Positions 51,383 to 60,711 of a stretch of 64,000 bases of DNA are shown here, in pieces. The notes beneath the pieces were generated by a model that did no database searches, was not told where the DNA came from, and worked only from the letters and a program-made list of their open reading frames with translations. The stretch's first letter is position 1, and the number at the start of each line of letters is the position of its first letter. Origin of the DNA: Streptomyces sp. NBC_01716. GTDB lineage: Bacteria; Actinomycetota; Actinomycetes; Streptomycetales; Streptomycetaceae. The DNA lies in assembly GCF_036248275.1 (NCBI RefSeq), contig NZ_CP109181.1, positions 6,138,001-6,202,000 on the forward strand, read 5' to 3'. A program made the translations under genes and the position numbers.

Positions 51383-53380
51383 ATGGACGCGCCCCGGGAC
51401 ACCGGACAGGCGCAGGAGGCCGACGTCTCCGTGCCCGCTGTCCTGGCCCTGCTCGACCTCGCCGCGAAGGGCCGCCCGGACGAGCGGGACGCCGTGACCG
51501 ACCTGCTGCTCACCGAGCGGCTCGACACCACCACGGTCGCCCAGGTGGGCCGGCGGGTCCGCGAGCTCCAGGGCGGGATGGCCCGGTTGCGCCGGCGCGG
51601 ACAGGAGCTGTCCGCGCTGTTCTCCAGCGCGCGGGAACTTGCCGAACTGCACGACGTGGATCTGCTGATCACCCGGCTGGTACGGCGCGCGCACGACCTC
51701 GCCGGAACCGACGTCACCTACTTGTCCGAGTTCGACGAGACCACCCGCGAGCTGAAGGTCCGTTCCACCGCTGGAGCGGTCGCCCCCTCCTTCCAGAAAC
51801 TGAGGGTGCCGCCCCATATCGGTCTGGCCGGCAAGATCGTCGAGTCCCGCGCCCCGCAGTGGACCTCGCGCTACGAACGGCTGCGCGACGTGCCGCACGT
51901 CGAGAGCATCGACAACGCGGTCCGCGCCGAGGGCCTCGTCTCCATCCTGGGCGTCCCGCTGATCGCCGGCGACGAGATTCTGGGGGTGCTGTTCGCCGCC
52001 AACCGCGACGAGCACGAGTTCTCCCCCGAGGAGGTGTCGCTGTTGTCGGCCTTCGCCGACAACGTCGCGGTCGTCCTGCAATCGGCCCGGCTGCTCACCC
52101 GGACCCGCGACGCCGCCGCCGAGACACAGCACGCGTACGACGCGCTGGCCGCCCACGTGGAGGCGATGGAACGCGCCAGCCGGGTGCACGAGGAACTGAC
52201 GACCGCGGTGCTGCGCGGAGGCGGAGCCGCCGATGTCGCGCGGACCCTGGGAGCGGCGCTGGAGAGGCCGGTGGTCATCCTCGACGAGTCCTACGCCGTC
52301 ATCGCCTCGTCCGACGACCGGAGCACGGACTCGGTGATCGACCCGCCCCCCGTCCGCTCGGCGGTCACGGACAGCCTGGCCTCCGGACGCTGCACCCTGC
52401 TGGAGCCGACGCCAGGCGGGTTCCACGCCGCGGTCGCCGTGCTCGCCGGAGAGATGATGCTCGGCGGCCTGCTCATCGGCGACGGCGGGGTGGAGCTCGG
52501 CGCGGTGGAGCAGCGCACCATCGAGCGCGCCGCACAGATCACCGCGCTGCTCACCCTGAAACAGGACGCGGTCCTCTACGCCGAGGACCGTGTGCGCGGC
52601 GAACTGCTCGGCGACCTGGTCAGCCCCGACTTCAGGCGCCACTCCAGCCTGCCCGCCCGGCTGCACGCCCGCAGACTGCGCCCGGACGACCTGCGCACCG
52701 TCGTCATCGCGGTGGTGGCGCCCGAACAGCGCCGTGCGGCGCTGCGGGCCGCGCACACGGCGGCCGGGCAGTCCGGCCTGGCGGGTGAGGTGGACGGCGT
52801 CGTCACGCTCGTCGTACCGGACAGCGACCCGCAGCGTGCCGCGACCGCCGTACACGACCGGATCTGTGCCGGAACGGGTATCGGCAAACTGCTGGCAGTG
52901 GCCGCGGCTCCCGCCGAGACCCTTGACGGACTGAGCGCCCGTTTCTCCGCGGCCCGGGACTGCAGCAGGGTGCTCGCCGCGCTCGGGCTCGAGGCCGCCG
53001 CGGTCGCGGCCGACGCCTACCTGCCGTACACCACGCTGTTCGCCCACGACCCCACCAGCGTGGGGCAGTTCATCGGGCACACCATCGGCCCCGTCCTGCG
53101 CTGGGACGCCGAACGCGGGACGGACCTGCTCGCCACTCTCCACCGGTTCGTCGACTGCAACGCGAGCCCTTCCCGCGCGGCGCGGATGATGGGCGTGCAC
53201 ACCAACACGGTGCTGCAACGGCTGGACAGGGTCGCACAGTTGCTCGGCGGTGAGTGGCGGGAGCCGGATCCGTACTTCCGTATCTCGGTGGCGGTGCGCC
53301 TCCAGGCTCTCTCGGAGACCGTTCTCGCCCCCTCGTCGCAGAACCGGCAGCGGCCTCAGGGCGGCGACTCCGGCGCCTGA
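51383..53380 (+). CDS. GAF- and PucR-type HTH transcriptional regulator
   Basis: 665 residues from ATG 51383, with AGGG eight bases upstream; GTG 51356 is an in-frame alternative. A coiled N-terminus precedes a GAF domain at about residues 90-230 (AHDLAGTDVTYLSEFDE...LGVPLIAGDEILGVLFAANRDEHEFSPEEVSLLSAFADNVAV). A central PucR-like region follows, and a C-terminal HTH (LHRFVDCNASPSRAARMMGVHTNTVLQRLDRVAQLLG). PucR/CdaR regulators usually activate nearby catabolic operons in response to a substrate, so the HMG-CoA operon on the opposite strand is the likely target. Confidence 0.88.
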   Translation: MDAPRDTGQAQEADVSVPAVLALLDLAAKGRPDERDAVTDLLLTERLDTTTVAQVGRRVRELQGGMARLRRRGQELSALFSSARELAELHDVDLLITRLVRRAHDLAGTDVTYLSEFDETTRELKVRSTAGAVAPSFQKLRVPPHIGLAGKIVESRAPQWTSRYERLRDVPHVESIDNAVRAEGLVSILGVPLIAGDEILGVLFAANRDEHEFSPEEVSLLSAFADNVAVVLQSARLLTRTRDAAAETQHAYDALAAHVEAMERASRVHEELTTAVLRGGGAADVARTLGAALERPVVILDESYAVIASSDDRSTDSVIDPPPVRSAVTDSLASGRCTLLEPTPGGFHAAVAVLAGEMMLGGLLIGDGGVELGAVEQRTIERAAQITALLTLKQDAVLYAEDRVRGELLGDLVSPDFRRHSSLPARLHARRLRPDDLRTVVIAVVAPEQRRAALRAAHTAAGQSGLAGEVDGVVTLVVPDSDPQRAATAVHDRICAGTGIGKLLAVAAAPAETLDGLSARFSAARDCSRVLAALGLEAAAVAADAYLPYTTLFAHDPTSVGQFIGHTIGPVLRWDAERGTDLLATLHRFVDCNASPSRAARMMGVHTNTVLQRLDRVAQLLGGEWREPDPYFRISVAVRLQALSETVLAPSSQNRQRPQGGDSGA

Positions 53381-53442
53381 GGGCGGACCGGTCGCCGGGC
53401 GGCTCCGACGTCCGCATCTGCCATGGGTATCCGGATCGGACA

Positions 53443-53478
53443 TTGCAAATGCCAGGCAGGCGGCCTATCTTTCCGCGC
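53443..53478 (+). promoter_or_regulatory. Predicted leaderless promoter of the TOBE regulator
   Basis: -35 TTGCAA (53443-53448), a 17-base spacer and -10 TATCTT (53466-53471). The expected start of transcription falls at about 53478, the base before the ATG. No ribosome-binding site is seen upstream of that ATG. TGCC-A-GGCA arms lie in the spacer. Confidence 0.55.
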
Positions 53479-53877
53479 ATGCAGTCCTACACAATCGGCC
53501 AGGCCGCGCGCCTCCTCGGCGTCAGCACCGACACCGCTCGCCGGTGGGCCGACGCCGGCCGGGTCGCCACCCATCGTGACGACGGCGGCCGACGGCTCAT
53601 CGACGGCCGCGACCTGGCCGCGTTCTCGGTCGAGATCGGCCAGAGCGGCGGCAACGGCGACGAGGAGGTGCCGTACACCTCGGCGCGCAACGCCTTCCCC
53701 GGCATCGTCACCGCCGTCAAACTCGGCGACGTCGCCGCCCAGGTGGAGATCCAGGCCGGGCCGCACCGGCTCGTCTCGCTCCTGACCAGGGAGGCCGTCG
53801 AGGAGTTGGGCCTGGAGGTCGGGATGCGGGCCACCGCCCGCGTGAAGTCGACCAGCGTGCACATCGACCGCGTCTGA
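53479..53877 (+). CDS. HTH-TOBE molybdate-responsive regulator
   Basis: 132 residues. N-terminal MerR/excisionase-type HTH (SYTIGQAARLLGVSTDTARRWADAGRVATHRDDGGRRLIDGRDLAAF), then a TOBE/Mop domain (TSARNAFPGIVTAVKLGDVAAQVEIQAGPHRLVSLLTREAVEELGLEVGMRATARVKSTSVHIDRV). TOBE domains bind molybdate or tungstate. It lies 46 bp before modA on the same strand, so it is probably the operon's own regulator, a ModE analogue built from a different HTH. Confidence 0.9.
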   Translation: MQSYTIGQAARLLGVSTDTARRWADAGRVATHRDDGGRRLIDGRDLAAFSVEIGQSGGNGDEEVPYTSARNAFPGIVTAVKLGDVAAQVEIQAGPHRLVSLLTREAVEELGLEVGMRATARVKSTSVHIDRV

Positions 53878-53923
53878 CCCTTTCCGTCTTCGTGCTCAGC
53901 CTTCCAGGGAGTCCTGAACCCTC

Positions 53924-54760
53924 ATGTCCTTCACCCTCAGAACGGCCGCCATACGCCGTACCGCCGCTGCCGCGCTCACCGCGGCCCTGCTCGCCACCCT
54001 GGCCGCGTGCAGCGGCGGCGACAGCGACAGCGGCAGTGGCAGTGACGACAGCGACGCCGGTGCCAGGCCCACCGAGTCGGCGACCGGCACCCCGGCGGGC
54101 GAACTGACCGTTCTCGCCGCCTCCTCGCTCACCGATGTCTTCGCGATGGCGGGTGCCGCGTACGAGAAGGCGAACCCCGGCACGAAGGTGACGTTCTCCT
54201 TCGCCGGCTCGCAGGAACTCGCCGCGCAGGTCGAACAGGGCGCCCCCGCCGACGCGTTGGTGACCGCCGACACCAAGACCATGGACGGTCTGAAGGCCGA
54301 CACCGGGACGCCGACCGTCATCGCCAAGAATCGTCTCGTCATCGCCACCGGGGAGGGCAACCCGGAGAAGATCGGGAGCCTGAAGGACCTCGCCGACCCC
54401 AAGCTCAAGGTCGTCCTCGCGGCGCCCGAGGTCCCGGTCGGCCGGTACAGCGAACAGGTGCTGGACGCGCAGAAGATCGAGGTGAAGCCGGTCTCGCAGG
54501 AGCCGAACGTCCGCGCGGTCCTCAGCAAGGTCGAACTCGGCGAGGCCGACGCCGGGATCGTCTACCAGACCGATGCCGCCATCGCCACGGACAAGGTGGA
54601 CGCGGTCGAGATCCCCGACGCGCAGAACGCCATCGCCGAGTACCCGGCCGCCACGCTCAAGACGTCCGAACACGCGGAAGCCGCAGCCGCGTTCGTCGCC
54701 TGGCTCAGCACGCCCGACGCGCAGAGGCTTCTCCTGGACGCGGGCTTCCTGGTGCCGTAA
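53924..54760 (+). CDS. modA: Molybdate ABC transporter substrate-binding protein
   Basis: 278 residues. Lipoprotein signal with lipobox LAAC (Cys ~27) and an acidic spacer. The binding domain has GELTVLAASSLTDVFAMAGAAYEKANPGTKVTFSFAGSQELAAQVEQGAPADALVTADTKTMD, the ModA hallmark. A second lobe follows with KLKVVLAAPEVPVGRYSEQVL and EADAGIVYQTDA, and then FVAWLSTPDAQRLLLDAGF. It captures molybdate or tungstate outside the membrane and delivers it to the fused permease/ATPase encoded 47 bp downstream. Confidence 0.95.
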   Translation: MSFTLRTAAIRRTAAAALTAALLATLAACSGGDSDSGSGSDDSDAGARPTESATGTPAGELTVLAASSLTDVFAMAGAAYEKANPGTKVTFSFAGSQELAAQVEQGAPADALVTADTKTMDGLKADTGTPTVIAKNRLVIATGEGNPEKIGSLKDLADPKLKVVLAAPEVPVGRYSEQVLDAQKIEVKPVSQEPNVRAVLSKVELGEADAGIVYQTDAAIATDKVDAVEIPDAQNAIAEYPAATLKTSEHAEAAAAFVAWLSTPDAQRLLLDAGFLVP

Positions 54761-54807
54761 TCGCCAACTCGCCCGTGCCACAGGCCGGCAGGACCCGCAG
54801 GAGCCCG

Positions 54808-56832
54808 ATGAGCCGCCTCAGCATGCCCCGCCGGGCCCCGGGCCGCCGCACCCGCACCCGCACCCGCACCCAGCCGCGTACGCCCGTCGCGCTCGCACTC
54901 CCCGCGCTGCTCGCGGTCGCCTTCCTGCTTCTGCCGCTCGTCGGGATCCTCGCCCGGACCTCGTGGGGCGACGTCGGTACGCATCTGACCAGCCCCGGAG
55001 TCGTGGAGGCGCTGGAACTCTCCCTCCTCGTCTCCGGCTGGGCACTCGTACTCTCCCTGCTCCTCGGGGTGCCGCTCGCCTGGCTGCTGGCACGCGTGGA
55101 CTTTCCCGGCAAGGCGCTGGTGCGGTCCCTGGTCCTGCTGCCGATGGTGCTGCCGCCCACCGTGGGCGGCGTGGCACTGCTCCTCGCGTTCGGGCGGCGC
55201 GGGCTGCTCGGCCCCTGGCTGGAGGACACGTTCGGCATCACGCTGCCGTTCCACACCTCCGGCGCCGTCCTGGCCGCGACGTTCGTCGCGATGCCGTTCC
55301 TCGTCATCAGCCTGGAAGGCGCGCTGGGCGGACTGCGCCCCAGTTACGAGGAGACCGCGGCGTCCCTCGGAGCCTCGCCTGTACGGGTGTTCGCCACCGT
55401 CACCCTGCCGATGGTCGCCCCGGGGCTGCTCGCCGGGGCCGCGCTGACGTGGGCGCGGGCGCTCGGCGAGTTCGGCGCGACCATCACCTTCGCGGGGAAT
55501 CTGCCGGGCACCACGCAGACGCTGCCGCTCCAGGTGTATCTGCTGCTCCAGAGTTCGCCGGAGGCGGCGACATCCGTCTCCCTGCTGCTGCTCGTCATCG
55601 CGATGGCCGTACTGATCGCGCTGCGCGGGCGGTGGACGGGCACGCCGCAGGACACCAACGACACAGCCAACAGGTCCCGGAAGCAGGCCACTTCGGCGGA
55701 CGACGACACGGCATCGGGGCCGGGGGAGGGGGTGGGCGCGGGGGCCGCGGCCGTCGGCCTGGTGAAGGGTGACGGCGAGCGGCTGACCGTCGACGAACGG
55801 TGGGCGCTGCACGCCGACGTCACCGGCTTCACCCGCCTCACACTCGACGCCGAGCCCGGCACCACCATCGCCGTCGTCGGCCCCAACGGCGCCGGCAAGA
55901 CCACCCTCCTGCGCGCCCTCCTCGGTCTGACCCCTCGCGCCCACGCCGAGCTGCGCCTCGGCGCGCTCGACGTCACCGCGCTCCCGCCGCACCGCAGAGG
56001 TGTCGCCTGGGTGCCCCAGGACGGCGCGCTCTTCCCGCACTTGAGCGCTCTGAGCAACACGGCGTACGGGCTCCGCGCCCACGGCGCCACCCGCGCCGAG
56101 GCGCGCCGGACCGCCCAACTGTGGCTCGACCGGCTCGGCGTGGGCCATCTCGCGCACCGCAGGCCCGCCCAGGTCTCCGGCGGCCAGGCTCAACGGGTGG
56201 CCCTGGCAAGGGCGTTGGCTACCAGCCCGCGCCTGCTGCTGCTCGACGAGCCGCTGGCCGCGCTCGACCAGACGACCCGTGCGCGGGTACGGCACACCCT
56301 GCGCAGCCACCTCGAAGGCTTCGGCGGAGTCTGTCTGATGGTCACTCACGACCCGGTGGAGGCCGTGTCGTTGGCCGACCGGGTGCTCGTCCTGGACGAG
56401 GGCCGTGTCGTCCAGGACGCACCGCCCGCCGACGTCGCCCGCCACCCCCGCTCACCGTGGGTGGCCCGGATGCTCGGCCGCAACGCCTGGCCCGGCACCG
56501 CGACCGCCGCCGGGTTCGCGCCCACCGGCGGCGGCCTCCTGGTCGTCGCGGATCCGCTGCCCCCTCGCACGCGCGCGCTGGCGATCATCGCGCCCGAGGC
56601 CGTGTCCGTGCACCGGGACCGGCCGAGCGGCAGCCCCCGTAACGTCTGGCCCGGCACCGTACGCGAGATCACCTCCAGCGGCAGCCGGCTGCGCGTGCTG
56701 ATCACCTCCGAGGAGGCCCCGGATCTGGTGGCCGAGATCACCCCGGGGGCCGCCGTCGAACTCGGCCTGGCCGACGGGGTGCCGGTCTGGACGAGCGTGA
56801 AGGCCACGGAGGCGACGGTCGTGGCTCTCTGA
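54808..56832 (+). CDS. Fused molybdate ABC transporter permease-ATPase (ModB-ModC)
   Basis: 674 residues from ATG 54808 with AGGAG four bases upstream. Residues ~25-275 are a ModB permease with six membrane segments and the EAA-like loop ETAASLGASPVRVFATVTLPMVAPGLLAGAALTWARALGEFGATITFAGN. A ~50-residue acidic/Gly linker leads to the ModC ATPase: Walker A GPNGAGKTT near 358-366, Q-loop WVPQDGALFPHL, signature VSGGQAQRVALARAL, Walker B LLLLDEPLAALD, then H in VTHD. A TOBE domain closes the chain. The join is in-frame with a real linker, so it is a genuine fusion. Confidence 0.93.
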   Translation: MSRLSMPRRAPGRRTRTRTRTQPRTPVALALPALLAVAFLLLPLVGILARTSWGDVGTHLTSPGVVEALELSLLVSGWALVLSLLLGVPLAWLLARVDFPGKALVRSLVLLPMVLPPTVGGVALLLAFGRRGLLGPWLEDTFGITLPFHTSGAVLAATFVAMPFLVISLEGALGGLRPSYEETAASLGASPVRVFATVTLPMVAPGLLAGAALTWARALGEFGATITFAGNLPGTTQTLPLQVYLLLQSSPEAATSVSLLLLVIAMAVLIALRGRWTGTPQDTNDTANRSRKQATSADDDTASGPGEGVGAGAAAVGLVKGDGERLTVDERWALHADVTGFTRLTLDAEPGTTIAVVGPNGAGKTTLLRALLGLTPRAHAELRLGALDVTALPPHRRGVAWVPQDGALFPHLSALSNTAYGLRAHGATRAEARRTAQLWLDRLGVGHLAHRRPAQVSGGQAQRVALARALATSPRLLLLDEPLAALDQTTRARVRHTLRSHLEGFGGVCLMVTHDPVEAVSLADRVLVLDEGRVVQDAPPADVARHPRSPWVARMLGRNAWPGTATAAGFAPTGGGLLVVADPLPPRTRALAIIAPEAVSVHRDRPSGSPRNVWPGTVREITSSGSRLRVLITSEEAPDLVAEITPGAAVELGLADGVPVWTSVKATEATVVAL

Positions 56833-56942
56833 CACCGCTTCCGCACCGTGCGGAGCCGTGCCGTGTCCTCCCGGCACCGGCCCGGCGGCGGCCCCGGGGC
56901 GCCGCGTAATCTGCGGGCACCCACGTCACTCTCAGGAGCACG

Positions 56943-57803
56943 ATGTCCGCCGCCGTACCTCCCCGTGTCCTCTATGTCACCGACCTCGCCTACGAGGCCA
57001 GGGGCCGCCGCTACTGCGACGAGGACATCCTGTTCTCCTCCCGGCTGCGGCGGGACTTCAGCGTCGCCACGTGCCATCCGGCCGACGCCGCACGCCTCAT
57101 GGGCGAGTTCGACGGGGTCGTCGTACGCAACAGCGGGCCCGTGATCCATTACCGGAAGCAGTACGACGACTTCCGCAGCCGGGCGCTGGCCGAGGGCGTG
57201 CGCGTCTACAACCCGCTGACCGGGCGCGGTGACATGGCGGGCAAGGGGTATCTGGTGGAGCTGAGCGCCGCCGGGCTGCCCGTCATACCCACCGTGGACC
57301 GGGCCGATGACCTGGGCAAGCTGCCGGACGCGGACGAGTACGTCGTCAAGCCGAAGGACGGGGCGGACTCCTTTGGTATGCGGTTCGTACCGCGCGCCCG
57401 GCTGGCGGAACTAGGCGGTCTCGGCGAGCCCGGTGGCCCCGGCGGCGGCCTCGGGGACGTCCTCGTACAGCCGCGTATCCCCTTCTCGTACGAGGTCTCC
57501 TTCTACTTCGTCGACCACGACTTCCAGTACGCGCTCCACGCACCCGACCCGGACCGGCGGTGGGAGCTCGTGCCGTACGAGGCCAGGGCCGTCGATCTCG
57601 ACTTCGCGCGGAAGTTCATCGACTGGAACACCCTCGACCACGGCATCCAGCGCGTCGACGCGTGCCGGGCGCCCGACGGGGAGCTGCTGCTCGTGGAGCT
57701 GGAGGACCTCAACCCGTTCCTGTCGCTGGAACTGCTGGACGAGACGACCCGCGACGCGTTCATCGCGCGGACGGTGGTCTCGCTGCGGGCGCTGCTGAGC
57801 TGA
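56943..57803 (+). CDS. ATP-grasp-like protein
   Basis: 286 residues, ATG preceded by AGGAG. An N-terminal Rossmann-like part (PRVLYVTDLAYEARGRRYCDEDILFSSRLRRDF) is followed by ATP-grasp elements: EYVVKPKDGADSFGMRFV (nucleotide Lys strand), DVLVQPRIPFSYEVSFYFVDHDF and LLLVELEDLNPFLSLELL (metal-binding Glu/Asn). The closest general type is RimK/carbamoyl-phosphate-like ligases that join an acid and an amine with ATP. Substrates are unknown; no peptide or partner gene is adjacent. Confidence 0.75.
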   Translation: MSAAVPPRVLYVTDLAYEARGRRYCDEDILFSSRLRRDFSVATCHPADAARLMGEFDGVVVRNSGPVIHYRKQYDDFRSRALAEGVRVYNPLTGRGDMAGKGYLVELSAAGLPVIPTVDRADDLGKLPDADEYVVKPKDGADSFGMRFVPRARLAELGGLGEPGGPGGGLGDVLVQPRIPFSYEVSFYFVDHDFQYALHAPDPDRRWELVPYEARAVDLDFARKFIDWNTLDHGIQRVDACRAPDGELLLVELEDLNPFLSLELLDETTRDAFIARTVVSLRALLS

Positions 57804-58221
57804 GGCGAGCCGACCGGGCGTCTCTGAGCCGCCCCCCGGCCGCGAGTTAATCCGGCGTTTCGCGTAACCTCCGCGAATTTGTTCAGTCACACAACACTGT
57901 CCGAAAGATGCGCAGTTGGCGGTGGCGCGCCCGCAAGATCGTCGGCGGAAGGCGGCAGGCCAAAGCCGGTCTACGCGGGGCGAGTTCGGCCTCGCGCGCG
58001 CACGCGGGCCCCCGCCGGAATGGCCGAAGCCAATTTTGACACGACCTTGACAAATTAATTCGGCGTTGCCAGCATGCAACTCGCTCGGACTACCGACATG
58101 GCCCCAGGGCCAACACACGGCATCCCCCGAACCCCCCGCACCGCACCATCCGCTCAGCAGCAAAGCGCGACGGCGCGCGCCTTGCCTGACACACCCCACC
58201 TCTGGTCAGGAAGGAAATTTC
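57804..58221. promoter_or_regulatory. 418-bp intergenic region with tandem TTGACA hexamers
   Basis: No convincing ORF. Two TTGACA -35-like hexamers lie at 58036-58041 and 58047-58052, eleven bases apart, in an AT-richer patch; a weak -10 (CAGCAT) follows the second at 58070-58075. A ribosome-binding AAGGA lies just before ATG 58222. The long leader suggests regulated expression of the secreted enzyme operon. Confidence 0.4.
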
Positions 58222-60711
58222 ATGTCACGACGCCCACCAGCGTGGTCCAGAATTTTCACGGCGCTCGCCCTCGTGCTGTCGGCCGGTCTCACCGCCGCCC
58301 CCGCAGCCGTCGCCCACCCCGGTCACCCGGGCCACGAGGCCGCCGACATCCCGGCTGCGGACTACCAGCAGGTGCAACTCGCCCTCGGTGGCTCGGAGTT
58401 GGGCGAGGCCATGTCGCTGGCCGTCCTGCCGGACCGCTCGGTCGTGCACACCTCGCGGGACGGCACGCTCCGCCTCACCGACGCCGCGGGCAACACCAGG
58501 ACGGCGGGGAAGCTCGACGTCTACACGCACGACGAGGAAGGTCTCCAGGGAGTCGCGGCCGACCCGGACTTCCAGACCAACCGGTATCTGTATCTGTACT
58601 ACTCGCCCAAGCTCAGCACCCCGGGCGGGGACGCCCCGGTGACGGGCGGCGCGGCCGACTTCGAGCCGTGGAAGGGGCATCTGAACCTCTCCCGCTTCAC
58701 GCTCAAGGCCGACGGCACCCTCGATGCCGCGAGCGAGAAGGTCGTGCTCGAAGTCCCCAACGACCGTGGCCAGTGCTGCCACGTCGGCGGTGACATCGAC
58801 TTCGACGCGCAGGGCAACCTCTATCTGACCACGGGCGACGACACGAACCCGTTCGAGTCCGCCGGCTACTCGCCGATCGACGAACGCGCCAACCGCAACC
58901 CGCAGTTCGACGCCCAGCGCTCCTCGGGCAACACCAACGACCTGCGCGGCAAGGTGCTCCGTATCAAGCCCACGGCCGACGGCGGCTACACCGTCCCGGC
59001 CGGCAACCTCTTCGCCCCGGGCACGGCGCAGACGCGTCCCGAGATCTACGCGATGGGCTTCCGCAACCCGTTCCGGATGTCCGTCGACAAGGCCACCGGC
59101 ATCGTCTACCTCGGCGACTACGGCCCCGACTCCGGCTCCACGAGCGCCGACCGCGGGCCCAGCGGCCAGGTCGAGTTCAACCGCATCACCGAGGCGGGCA
59201 ACTTCGGCTGGCCGTACTGCACCGGCACCAACACCGCCACCGAGACCTACGGCGAGTGGGCGTTCCCGGACGGCCCCTCCGCCGGCAAGTACGGCTGCGC
59301 GGGCGGCGCCACCAACAACTCCCTCCACAACACCGGCCAGAGCAAGCTCCCCCCGGCCAAGGCCGCGTGGATCCGCTACTCCGGTGACGCGGGCTCCCCG
59401 CCCGAGTTCGGCAGTGGCTCCGAGTCGCCCATGGGCGGTCCCGTCTACAACTACGACGCGGGCCTCGACTCCGACGTGAAGTTCCCCGAGTCGCTCGACG
59501 GCCGCTTCTTCGCCGGTGAGTACGGCCGCAAGTGGATCAAGGCCATCGAGGTCAAGGCCGACGGCGCCCCCGGCGTCATCGAGGCCTTCCCGTGGACCGG
59601 CACCCAGGTCATGGACCAGGCCTTCGGCCCGGACGGCGCGCTGTACGTCCTCGACTACGGCACCGGCTCCAACAACCAGGCCCTGTGGCGCATCGAGTAC
59701 CTCGCGGGCAGCAACCGCAACCCGGTCGCCAAGGCCGCCGCCGACAAGACGTCAGGACCGACCCCGCTCCAAGTCGCCTTCTCCTCCGCGGGAAGCGCCG
59801 ACCCCGAGGGCGGAGCGCTCAGCTACGCCTGGGACTTCGGTGACGGTACGAAGTCCACCGACGCCAACCCGAGCCACACCTACACCGACGCCGGCACCTA
59901 CCGGCCGACCCTCACCGTCACCGACCCGGAGGGCCTGACCGGATCAGCCAGCCTCGTCGTGACGGCCGGAAACAGCGCGCCCACCGTCACCCTGAACACG
60001 CCCGCCGACGGCGAGCTGTTCTCCTGGGGCGACAGCGTCCCGTTCACCGTCACGGCCAGTGACCCCGAGGACGGCGCGGTCGACTGCGCCAAGGTCAAGG
60101 TCACGTATCTGCTCGGCCACGACGAGCACCGGCACCAGATCACCTCGAAGAACGGCTGCTCCGGCACCATCGACGTGCCCGTCGACGGTGAGCACGACAC
60201 CGCCGCCAACATCTACGGGGTCTTCGACGCCGAGTACACCGACGAGGGCGGCCTGACCACGCACAGCGACAGCATCCTGCAGCCCCGCCACCGGCAGGGC
60301 GAGCACTTCGGCGCCCAGTCCGGCATCGAGGTCGCGGCCCACGGCAACGCCGAGGGCGGCGCCACGGTCGGCTTCACGGACAACGGCGACTGGGTCTCCT
60401 TCAAGCCGTACGCGGTGGACAACGCGACCAGCATCTCGGCGCGTGTCGCGTCCGGCGGCGTCGGCGGCACGCTCGAAGTACGGGCGGGCTCCGCGACCGG
60501 CACGCTGCTCGGCTCGGTGACCGTCGCGCCGACCGGCGGCTGGGAGAACTTCGTGGACGTCACGGGCGACATCTCCAACGCCCCTGCCGGGACGACGGAG
60601 TTGTTCCTCGTCTTCAAGGGCGCGACGGGTCAGGGCAACCTCTTCGACCTGGACGCCTTCACCTTCTCCACCGGTGCGGCGGCCGAGGCGGACAGGGGAG
60701 CCGAGCGATGA
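58222..60711 (+). CDS. Secreted glucose/sorbosone dehydrogenase-like protein with PKD and CBM6-like domains
   Basis: 829 residues. Signal peptide to about residue 32 (ALALVLSAGLTAAPAAVA). Six-bladed GSDH propeller (EGLQGVAADPDFQTNRYLYLYYS, GNLYLTTGDDTNPF, RPEIYAMGFRNPFRMSVDKATGIVYLGDYG, FGWPYC). PKD domain near 505-585 (AWDFGDGTKSTDANPSHTYTDAGTY). A His/Cys region (LLGHDEHRHQI), then a CBM6-like domain (VGFTDNGDWVSFKPYAV...LGSVTVAPTGGWENF). Likely oxidises sugars outside the cell with PQQ or another cofactor. The stop overlaps the ThuA-GH gene (ATGA), so the two are made together. Confidence 0.88.
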   Translation: MSRRPPAWSRIFTALALVLSAGLTAAPAAVAHPGHPGHEAADIPAADYQQVQLALGGSELGEAMSLAVLPDRSVVHTSRDGTLRLTDAAGNTRTAGKLDVYTHDEEGLQGVAADPDFQTNRYLYLYYSPKLSTPGGDAPVTGGAADFEPWKGHLNLSRFTLKADGTLDAASEKVVLEVPNDRGQCCHVGGDIDFDAQGNLYLTTGDDTNPFESAGYSPIDERANRNPQFDAQRSSGNTNDLRGKVLRIKPTADGGYTVPAGNLFAPGTAQTRPEIYAMGFRNPFRMSVDKATGIVYLGDYGPDSGSTSADRGPSGQVEFNRITEAGNFGWPYCTGTNTATETYGEWAFPDGPSAGKYGCAGGATNNSLHNTGQSKLPPAKAAWIRYSGDAGSPPEFGSGSESPMGGPVYNYDAGLDSDVKFPESLDGRFFAGEYGRKWIKAIEVKADGAPGVIEAFPWTGTQVMDQAFGPDGALYVLDYGTGSNNQALWRIEYLAGSNRNPVAKAAADKTSGPTPLQVAFSSAGSADPEGGALSYAWDFGDGTKSTDANPSHTYTDAGTYRPTLTVTDPEGLTGSASLVVTAGNSAPTVTLNTPADGELFSWGDSVPFTVTASDPEDGAVDCAKVKVTYLLGHDEHRHQITSKNGCSGTIDVPVDGEHDTAANIYGVFDAEYTDEGGLTTHSDSILQPRHRQGEHFGAQSGIEVAAHGNAEGGATVGFTDNGDWVSFKPYAVDNATSISARVASGGVGGTLEVRAGSATGTLLGSVTVAPTGGWENFVDVTGDISNAPAGTTELFLVFKGATGQGNLFDLDAFTFSTGAAAEADRGAER

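Noticed and set aside
51365..53443. Minus-strand open frame of 692 codons opposite the PucR regulator
   Set aside because: The plus strand shows intact GAF and HTH motifs; the reverse reading shows none.
54808..56832. Possible frameshift or assembly error joining modB and modC
   Set aside because: Both domains are in one frame with a 50-residue low-complexity linker and no stop or start remnant; fusions of this type are known in actinobacteria.
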